Assembly: GCA_021796135.1 (NCBI GenBank) | Contig: JAJYOQ010000063.1 | Span: 1 to 13,830, forward strand | DNA length: 13,830 nt | Reading direction: 5' to 3' | Origin: Bacteroidota bacterium | GTDB taxonomy: Bacteria; Bacteroidota; Ignavibacteria; Ignavibacteriales; Ignavibacteriaceae | In this document: piece after piece, positions 8,680 through 13,830 of the stretch | Layout: each line of letters begins with the position of its first letter | Position numbering within the stretch: the stretch's first letter is position 1 | The notes under the pieces: model-generated | Seen by the model: only the letters and a program-made list of their open reading frames with translations | The model's database searches: none | Told to the model about the DNA's origin: nothing | Made by a program: the position numbers and the translations under genes

Positions 8680-9525
8680 TTGAAATACTATAAAGAATTT
8701 ATAATAACATCCGAGCCATACAATCCTGAAATATTAAGCAGTATTTTGTGGCAGTGTGAAATAACAGGAATCACCGAAGAGGTTAATTGCTTAAAGGTAT
8801 TTGCAGACGGAAGCAGCAGCATAAACGCCAGTGAGATATCCGAAATGCTTCAAAAAGTGGTAAATGAAAAGTTAATACAAAATTTTATAGTTGAAGAAAA
8901 TCTTTTTGAGGATAAAAACTGGAATGAAGAATGGGAAAAGAGTTTAAATGTAATTAAAGTTTCGGATAAGATAGTTATAAAGCCCACATTCAAGGAATAC
9001 ACTCCCGCAGAGGGAGAAATAATAATAAACATAGTACCCAAAATGTCATTCGGAACCGGAGAGCATCAGACAACAAAATTAATAATAAGATTTTTAGAAA
9101 AGTATCTGGAGAAAGGCTCACGGCTGCTGGATGTAGGATCAGGGACAGGAATTTTATCGATAATTGCGATTAAACTAGGAGCAGCATCGGCAACAGCAGT
9201 AGATAATGACGAATGGTGTTATGAAAACGGAACAGAAAACTGTAAAATCAATGATGTAACTGAGAAAGTAAATGTAAAGCTCGGAGAGATTAAAGACATA
9301 GATGAAAGGGGATTTGATATAATCACCGCAAACATTCAGAAAAATATTTTAATTGACATATCCGAACAGCTAAAGGAGAGGTTAAAAAAGGGAGGCATTC
9401 TGATATTATCCGGATTATTGATAACAGATGAGATTGACATAACTGAACATTATAAAAAATTAGGATTTGCGGTAATCAATCAAGAAAGGATGGATGAATG
9501 GATGGCATTTGTCTTAAAACTCTAA
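8680..9525 (+). CDS. prmA: Ribosomal protein L11 methyltransferase
   Basis: PrmA uses SAM to methylate ribosomal protein L11 in the cytosol. The 281-residue product is near the usual size (293 in E. coli). The N-terminal substrate-recognition domain covers about 1-75 and is followed by NWNEEWEKS (80-88), the family's conserved Trp-containing linker. The methyltransferase core has FGTGEHQTT (124-132), a PrmA hallmark, then DVGSGTG (151-157, SAM-binding motif I), AVDND (173-177, ribose-binding acidic strand), and ANIQKNIL (217-224), the PrmA motif IV position. The chosen start is TTG at 8680, with AAGGA 12 bases upstream, a rather long spacing. No ATG or GTG gives a better N-terminus, and an in-frame CTG at 8668 is the only alternative nearby. 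Confidence 0.95.
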   Translation: MKYYKEFIITSEPYNPEILSSILWQCEITGITEEVNCLKVFADGSSSINASEISEMLQKVVNEKLIQNFIVEENLFEDKNWNEEWEKSLNVIKVSDKIVIKPTFKEYTPAEGEIIINIVPKMSFGTGEHQTTKLIIRFLEKYLEKGSRLLDVGSGTGILSIIAIKLGAASATAVDNDEWCYENGTENCKINDVTEKVNVKLGEIKDIDERGFDIITANIQKNILIDISEQLKERLKKGGILILSGLLITDEIDITEHYKKLGFAVINQERMDEWMAFVLKL

Positions 9526-9547
9526 GTCCAATAGGCAAAAAATTAAC

Positions 9548-9574
9548 TTGACAAACAAGAATTTTCTTTATAAG
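9548..9574 (+). promoter_or_regulatory. Candidate promoter of the Rrf2 regulator gene
   Basis: A perfect TTGACA (9548-9553) is followed after 15 bases by TATAAG (9569-9574). The spacer is two bases shorter than the sigma-70 optimum. Transcription would start near 9581, giving a leader of about 23 bases. The inverted repeat listed next would cover that start point. The prediction rests on motif match only, and sigma factors in the Bacteroidota often prefer other elements. Confidence 0.4.
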
Positions 9575-9577
9575 TTT

Positions 9578-9599
9578 AATCAGACAATAAAATCCGATT
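9578..9599 (+). promoter_or_regulatory. Candidate Rrf2 operator, site 1 (inverted repeat)
   Basis: AATCAGA (9578-9584), eight A-rich bases, then TCCGATT (9593-9599): six of seven arm positions are complementary. It sits just after the candidate -10 and four bases before the regulator's ATG, which would suit autorepression. Rrf2 proteins bind A/T-centred dyads of this general size. A related 22-base site lies before the next gene (15 of 22 positions identical). Confidence 0.45.
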
Positions 9600-9603
9600 A
9601 TAA

Positions 9604-10041
9604 ATGACAGTAATTTTTTCTAAAAAGTGTGAATATGGATTACAAGCAGTTCTTTATCTGGCTGCGCATAGTAATATAGAAGTAGTTAATTCAGAGGAAA
9701 TATCTAAAAAATTAAATATTCCCAAAGAATTTATATCGAAAATACTGCAGAGTTTAACTGAAAGCGGCTTAGTATATTCTAAAAAGGGTAAAAGCGGCGG
9801 ATTTGCATTAGCGAAAGCGCCAAATAAGATCAGACTGATAGATATAGTAACAGCGATAGACGGAATGGGAATGTTTAATAATTGTGTTTTAGGATTTCCG
9901 CATTGTTCGCCGGATCATCCATGTCCGCTGCATGAGCAATGGGGAGAATTAAGAACAAAAGCATATAATATGCTAACAGACGAGACACTTGACAAGCTAA
10001 AAGAAAAAACTTTAAAAAAAATCGGACAAATAGAGAGTTAG
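9604..10041 (+). CDS. Rrf2-family transcriptional regulator, probable Fe-S sensor
   Basis: The 145-residue protein has the Rrf2 winged-helix fold: KCEYGLQAVLYLA (8-20), EEISKKLNIPKEFISKILQSL (31-51, recognition helix region), and the wing GLVYSKKGKSGGFALAK (55-71). Cys94, Cys101 and Cys107 with His110 (NNCVLGFPHC...PCPLH) lie where IscR and NsrR bind a 2Fe-2S or 4Fe-4S cluster; spacing is CX6CX5C. Such proteins sense nitric oxide, oxygen or Fe-S status and repress or activate nearby genes. Neighbours support this: a membrane 4Fe-4S protein begins 39 bases downstream and a RIC/ScdA-type repair protein follows. NsrR-like function is favoured by context, IscR-like is not excluded, and there are no isc or suf genes here. 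No Shine-Dalgarno precedes the ATG. Confidence 0.92.
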   Translation: MTVIFSKKCEYGLQAVLYLAAHSNIEVVNSEEISKKLNIPKEFISKILQSLTESGLVYSKKGKSGGFALAKAPNKIRLIDIVTAIDGMGMFNNCVLGFPHCSPDHPCPLHEQWGELRTKAYNMLTDETLDKLKEKTLKKIGQIES

Positions 10042-10059
10042 TAAAATTTTTTAATATTA

Positions 10060-10081
10060 AATCGGACTAAAATATCCTAAA
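10060..10081 (+). promoter_or_regulatory. Candidate Rrf2 operator, site 2
   Basis: AATCGGA (10060-10066), eight bases, then TCC (10075-10077) and TAAA. It shares 15 of 22 positions with site 1, but its right arm is degenerate (4 of 7 complementary). The last base overlaps the ATG of the 4Fe-4S gene at 10081, so binding could block translation initiation or an elongating polymerase as well as transcription. A further half-site, AAATCGGAC, occurs at 10019-10027, exactly 40 bases before the same nine bases at 10059-10067, inside the last codons of the regulator gene. Confidence 0.35.
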
Positions 10082-11208
10082 TGAAACTTAAGAAAAAGAT
10101 AATACGTAATGATGAGAAGCCGGTACAGAAGTACAGGTTTTACATACAGAGTGCTTTTGCACTTCTTTGCATCTGGATCGGGATACAGTTTTATTTTTTC
10201 ACCCGTTTTTTAGAATCCAACGGAGCAGCCGCATTTTACAATCGTCCTCCGGGGGTAGATGGTTTTCTTCCGATCAGTTCGATGATGAGTTTTTATTATT
10301 TCATATCCACCGGGCAAATTATTCATTCGCACCCGGCGGGGTTATTTATTTTTGCAGGGATTGTTTTATTATCGCTTGTATTCGGGAAAGCATTCTGCAG
10401 CTGGTTATGTCCGATAGGGTTTCTTTCGGAACTGATAGGAGATTTCGGAGAGAAGATATTCCGGGGAAAAATAAAGATTCCTAAATGGTTAGATTATCCG
10501 TTAAGGAGTTTAAAATATTTAATGTTAGGGTTTTTATTTTATGCAGTATTTGTACTGATGGATATAGTCGCAGTAAGAGCGTTTCTGGAAAGTCCGTATA
10601 ATCAAGTAGCCGACCTGAAGATGTATTATTTTTTTGCAGACATATCTAAATCAGCGTTAATAATACTAGCATCGCTATTTATACTTTCGGTAATAATCAG
10701 AAATTTTTGGTGCCGATATCTTTGTCCATACGGAGCGCTTTTAGGGATGATTTCGTTTTTAAGTCCCCATAAAATTAAGCGTAATCCGGTAAGCTGCATA
10801 GACTGCGGATTATGTGCAAAAGCATGTCCCGCCAAGATTAAAGTTGACAAAGTTATCACAGTAGTATCGGACGAATGCAATTCCTGTTTAAGCTGTGTAG
10901 ATGCATGTCCCGTAGCCGACACATTGGACTTAAAGTCGATTTACACAAAAAAGAAAATTTCAAAAAAGACAGTAGCGATAGGAGTAGTATCAATATTCAT
11001 GATAGTAACGGGAATAGGGATAGTCACCGGGAATTGGCAAAACAACATAACGAAAAAGGAATATTTGGTTCATTACAAATTAATGGACAGTTACGGGCAT
11101 CCCACAGGGACCACAGCAGTTGAAAAGTTTAAAGAAGAATCGAACAAGGAACATTCGTTGAATCAAAATCCCGGGAAACAGAGCAATAATAAAGGCAAGA
11201 CGAATTAA
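10081..11208 (+). CDS. Polytopic membrane 4Fe-4S protein, NapH/NosR/CcoG-like
   Basis: The 375-residue protein has about five or six membrane segments (near 23-43, 86-104, 143-162, 188-207 and 297-317, perhaps one at 63-80). Two membrane-edge CxxxCP motifs are present: CSWLCP (106-111) and CRYLCP (211-216), as in NapH and NosR. Two ferredoxin-type 4Fe-4S sites follow, with Cys239/242/245/249 (CIDCGLCAKACP) and Cys266/269/272/276 (CNSCLSCVDACP). It probably moves electrons between the quinone pool or a cytoplasmic donor and an external acceptor (family knowledge: COG0348). The C-terminus after the last segment (about 320-375) is hydrophilic and contains a short HYKLMDSYGHPTG stretch. No nap, nos or cco genes are in the window, so the partner is unknown. 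The Rrf2 regulator lies upstream and a RIC gene downstream, suggesting a nitrosative-stress role. No clear Shine-Dalgarno. Confidence 0.9.
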   Translation: MKLKKKIIRNDEKPVQKYRFYIQSAFALLCIWIGIQFYFFTRFLESNGAAAFYNRPPGVDGFLPISSMMSFYYFISTGQIIHSHPAGLFIFAGIVLLSLVFGKAFCSWLCPIGFLSELIGDFGEKIFRGKIKIPKWLDYPLRSLKYLMLGFLFYAVFVLMDIVAVRAFLESPYNQVADLKMYYFFADISKSALIILASLFILSVIIRNFWCRYLCPYGALLGMISFLSPHKIKRNPVSCIDCGLCAKACPAKIKVDKVITVVSDECNSCLSCVDACPVADTLDLKSIYTKKKISKKTVAIGVVSIFMIVTGIGIVTGNWQNNITKKEYLVHYKLMDSYGHPTGTTAVEKFKEESNKEHSLNQNPGKQSNNKGKTN

Positions 11209-11278
11209 ATAATACCGGAACAATTAATAAAACAGATAAACAAAAAATATTTAATAACAAAAAAATAGAGGTAACATT

Positions 11279-12028
11279 ATGACAGAAGAAAGTATCAAAG
11301 TAAGCAAGGCAGGAATCGAAGAGCTAACGCTTTCGCAATTAGTGTTAAACGATTTTCATGCCGCCGAAGTGCTGGAGAAGTATCATCTTGATTTCTGCTG
11401 CAACGGCAACCGGTCATTCTTAGAAGTATGCAGAGAAAAGGGACTGAATTACAATGCCGTATTATCGGAAATTGAAAATGTAAATATGCGGAATAATGAT
11501 CTTAAATATGATCAATGGGAATTAGATTTTTTAACCGACTACATAATAAACAATCATCATCAGTATGTAAAAAAGAGCGGAGTTATAATAAATGAGCACA
11601 TTGATAAAGTCGCAGCCGTACACGGAAAGAATCATCCGGAAACAATCGAGACAGCAAGACTATTTACAATATGTCACAAGGATTTAAAACAGCACATGAT
11701 AAAAGAGGAAACGATATTATTCCCATATATTAAATATCTTGTAAATGTAAAAAACGGAACCGCGACATTTGAAGCACCGTATTTCAGTACAATTCGTAAT
11801 CCAATAAACATGATGGAAACCGAACATCAGGCAGCCGGGGATATATTTGTAAAAATAAGAGCCCTGACAGATAATTTTAAATTACCTGAAGATGCATGCA
11901 ATACATACAAAGCAGCTTATGGAGAATTAAATGATTTTGAGCTTGATTTGCACAAGCATGTTCATTTAGAAAATAATATTTTATTTCCGAAAGCAATTGA
12001 AATGGAAAAAGAATTGTTTAACAGATAG
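11279..12028 (+). CDS. Iron-sulfur cluster repair di-iron protein (RIC/ScdA/YtfE family)
   Basis: RIC proteins repair Fe-S clusters damaged by nitric oxide or oxidants and act in the cytosol. The 249-residue product matches in both halves. The N-terminal ScdA_N domain has HLDFCCNGNRSFLEVC (36-51) with the vicinal Cys40-Cys41 pair. The C-terminal hemerythrin-like four-helix bundle carries all expected ligands of the YtfE di-iron site: His94 (NNHHQY), His139 and Glu143 (KQHMIKEETILFP), His183 (METEHQAAG), and His227 and Glu231 (HKHVHLENNILFPKA). The start is ATG at 11279 with AGAGG seven bases upstream, a good Shine-Dalgarno. It is the last plus-strand gene before a converging gene and sits 70 bases after the 4Fe-4S gene. 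It is slightly longer than E. coli YtfE (220), mainly at the N-terminus and in two loops. Confidence 0.96.
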   Translation: MTEESIKVSKAGIEELTLSQLVLNDFHAAEVLEKYHLDFCCNGNRSFLEVCREKGLNYNAVLSEIENVNMRNNDLKYDQWELDFLTDYIINNHHQYVKKSGVIINEHIDKVAAVHGKNHPETIETARLFTICHKDLKQHMIKEETILFPYIKYLVNVKNGTATFEAPYFSTIRNPINMMETEHQAAGDIFVKIRALTDNFKLPEDACNTYKAAYGELNDFELDLHKHVHLENNILFPKAIEMEKELFNR

Positions 12029-12085
12029 ATTGGATATTTGCGGATATGGGATTCACAGGAACGGTTAGGCAAATGAAATTGATAT

Positions 12086-13693
12086 TCAATAGTTATTATT
12101 GCGATAAATAATTTCACCATCGAGAATTGTCATAATGACATTAGCGTCTTTAATTTTCTCATGATCGACCGATAAAATATTTTCGTCGAGGACAACCATA
12201 TCCGCAAGTTTTCCGGGTTCAATGCTGCCTTTAATGTTTTCTTCGAAAGCGGCATAAGCATTATTTATCGTATAGCATTTAACAGCATCCTCAACCGAGA
12301 TTTTTTCATTAGAGACCCAACCGTCATAATTTTTTCCGTCCGATGTTCTGCGAGTAACTGCCGAATAAATACCCAACAAAGGATTAAGAGAGACCACCGG
12401 GAAATCGCTGCCGAAGCAAAGTTTAATACCCGAATTCAGCATAGACTTAAAAGAGAATGATTCCTGAACGCGGTTATATCCAATTTTCTTTTCCGCCCAA
12501 TTGCCGTCGTCATTAAGATGGAAGGGTTGAGCGGAGACAATTGCTTTAAGGTTAGAAATTCTTTTCAAATCAGGTTTTCTGACATGCTGGGCATGTTCAA
12601 TTCTAAATCTTCTATCCCAGGCAACATTCCTATCAGTAATATCTTCCAACAAGTCGAGAAGATAAGAATTAGCTTTATCGCCGATAGCATGGATAGAAAG
12701 CTGCAATTTATACCGGTCAGCATCAATAGCCATGCGATGCAGGCTGCCGTTTGATACAATATCCATAGGCAGACCGTAGTTATCCGGAGAGTCATTATAC
12801 GGATCAAAAAACCATGCAGTATTAGCACCCAGAGAGCCGTCGCTGAAAGCTTTTAAGGAACCAATTTTAAGTTTATCATTTCCGAAATTATATTTTATAC
12901 CCGAATTCACTAAGTTCGTATAATCTTGAATCGGAAATCTGGTATAAATTCTGCAAGACAGAGCATCATTTTTGAGAAGCTGCTGGTAGGCAATGAAGTC
13001 ATTTCTCAGAGTAATATCTTGAATGCTAGTAATGCCGAATCTTTTCGCCTCATCAAGAGAAGCCAAAGCCGCAGCATAATATTCCTGTTCAGACGGAGGA
13101 GGGATAACAGAAGTCACCAAATTAATAGCGCTATCTTTAAGAATTCCAGTAGGTTCGCCGTTAGAGTCCTTATCGATAATACCGCCCGCAGGGTCATCGC
13201 TATCGCGGGAAATCCCTGCAAGTTTCAAAGCCAGGGAATTTGCCAAGCCGATATGACCGTCAATGCGATTAATAAAAACCGGAGTTTCAGTTGAGAAATT
13301 ATCAATTAATTTCCGGGTAGGGAGTAATTTTATATCCCAGGATTCATGGTTCCAATTACCGCCCGTCACCCATTTGCCGGAATTTTTTTCTATATAAGAT
13401 TTCAGTAAATAAATAAAATCGCCGACAGAATTAGCCGGACGCAGATCCAAACCTTTAAGGTAGAATCCTCCGTAGATAAAATGCGTATGGTTATCGATAA
13501 GCCCCGGAAGCATGAGGCGTTTTTTCAGATCAAAGACTTCCGTATAATCATCAACAATAGCATCAGCTTCCTTATTGCTGCCCGTAAAAAGGATATTTTT
13601 ACCTTCAGTAATTACAGCTTCGGCATACGGCTGATTATCGTTAGCGGTAAAGATTATACCGTTAATAAAAGCTTTTTTATTCACAATTTTCAA
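12086..13693 (-). CDS. YtcJ-like metal-dependent amidohydrolase (Amidohydro_3)
   Basis: The 535-residue product has the YtcJ/AepA layout: an N-terminal beta domain, LPGLIDNHTHF (62-72; metal-binding His69 and His71), WVTGGNWNHESW (108-119), DGHIGLANSLAL (145-156), LKAFSDGSLGANTAWF (280-295, Lys281 at the position of the usual carboxylated lysine), IHAIGDKANSYLLD (334-347), RIEHAQHV (364-371), and CFGSDFPV (426-433, catalytic Asp430). The closing part has the GSIEPGKLADMVVLD signature (489-503) and returns to the beta domain. Such enzymes hydrolyse amide or imidate bonds; the substrate cannot be inferred. No signal peptide is seen. The start is TTG at 13693, because no ATG occurs near the aligned N-terminus. 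GTG at residue 4 is the alternative. It lies six bases after the upstream gene's stop, so they are likely one operon. Confidence 0.94.
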   Translation of the reverse strand: MKIVNKKAFINGIIFTANDNQPYAEAVITEGKNILFTGSNKEADAIVDDYTEVFDLKKRLMLPGLIDNHTHFIYGGFYLKGLDLRPANSVGDFIYLLKSYIEKNSGKWVTGGNWNHESWDIKLLPTRKLIDNFSTETPVFINRIDGHIGLANSLALKLAGISRDSDDPAGGIIDKDSNGEPTGILKDSAINLVTSVIPPPSEQEYYAAALASLDEAKRFGITSIQDITLRNDFIAYQQLLKNDALSCRIYTRFPIQDYTNLVNSGIKYNFGNDKLKIGSLKAFSDGSLGANTAWFFDPYNDSPDNYGLPMDIVSNGSLHRMAIDADRYKLQLSIHAIGDKANSYLLDLLEDITDRNVAWDRRFRIEHAQHVRKPDLKRISNLKAIVSAQPFHLNDDGNWAEKKIGYNRVQESFSFKSMLNSGIKLCFGSDFPVVSLNPLLGIYSAVTRRTSDGKNYDGWVSNEKISVEDAVKCYTINNAYAAFEENIKGSIEPGKLADMVVLDENILSVDHEKIKDANVIMTILDGEIIYRNNNY

Positions 13694-13699
13694 AAACGC

Positions 13700-13830
13700 C
13701 TATTTATAAAATTTAGAAGCAGAGATCATATTAACAAATATAGGATAAGATCCTGAAACTCCATCAGGCAATTCCCTGAACCAATCATAGCCCGTATAAA
13801 TAAAGACTTGGAAACCTTGAACCTTTCCCG
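13700..13830 (-). CDS. C-terminal fragment of an unidentified gene, 5' end beyond window (partial)
   Basis: On the minus strand, the frame starting at base 13828 stays open for 42 codons and ends with TAG at 13702-13700. The residues read GKVQGFQVFIYTGYDW, then FRELPDGVSGSYPIF and VNMISASKFYK. Composition is protein-like, and the stop is six bases before the amidohydrolase TTG, so the two probably form an operon. The alternative frame starting at 13830 also stays open for 34 codons, but its residues look less protein-like and it stops further from the next gene. I recognise no family and cannot assign a function from this tail. Confidence 0.55.
   Translation of the reverse strand, partial: GKVQGFQVFIYTGYDWFRELPDGVSGSYPIFVNMISASKFYK

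Noticed and set aside
11219..11240. Third copy of the putative Rrf2 operator before the RIC gene
   Set aside because: ACCGGAACAATTAAT retains only a CGGA half-site; the right arm TCC is absent.
12036..12074. Inverted repeat ATTTGC/GCAAAT between the converging RIC and amidohydrolase genes, as a bidirectional terminator
   Set aside because: The arms are six bases with a 27-base loop and no T-run on either side; it is too weak to call.
12078..12090. Small palindrome ATTGA-TAT-TCAAT at the end of the amidohydrolase gene
   Set aside because: The arms are only five A/T-rich bases and overlap the coding end; expected by chance.
12518..13756. Plus-strand open frames across the amidohydrolase gene
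   Set aside because: They are antisense shadows of a gene with conserved catalytic motifs.

Overview
The window reads as AT-rich bacterial DNA, most likely chromosomal, from the Bacteroidota/Ignavibacteriota/Chlorobiota side of the tree (inference). Supporting signs are a TonB-dependent receptor with an N-terminal carboxypeptidase-regulatory-like domain next to a small lipoprotein, a secreted multiheme cytochrome with an Ig-like domain, several TTG starts, and many genes without a clear Shine-Dalgarno sequence. I see no insertion sequence, integrase, tRNA, rRNA, CRISPR array or phage gene.

Layout. (1) 1-1580, minus strand: the N-terminal 526 residues of a secreted multiheme c-type cytochrome with nine CxxCH motifs; it continues beyond the left edge. 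(2) 1581-2037: a 457-base AT-rich divergent spacer. (3) 2038-9525, plus strand: purM (TTG start), a small lipoprotein and a TonB-dependent receptor that look like a pair, a TatD nuclease fused to a radical SAM domain, a PBP4-type D-Ala-D-Ala carboxypeptidase, and prmA. (4) 9604-12028, plus strand: an Rrf2-family regulator with three cysteines, a polytopic NapH/NosR-like 4Fe-4S protein, and a RIC/ScdA/YtfE-type di-iron protein. (5) 12086-13830, minus strand: a YtcJ-like metal-dependent amidohydrolase, preceded by the last 42 codons of another gene, six bases upstream.

How the genes fit together. Region 4 is the only clear functional module. An Fe-S-type Rrf2 sensor, a membrane Fe-S electron carrier and an iron-sulfur-cluster repair protein together suggest a response to nitric oxide or Fe-S damage. 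A 22-base sequence with a shared half-site lies at the predicted start of transcription of the regulator gene. A related copy overlaps the start codon of the 4Fe-4S gene. This makes autoregulation and control of the second gene plausible. The other genes are mainly housekeeping (purine synthesis, cell-wall trimming, ribosomal protein methylation) or outer-membrane uptake. The left-edge cytochrome suggests respiratory or extracellular electron transfer, but its partners lie outside the window.
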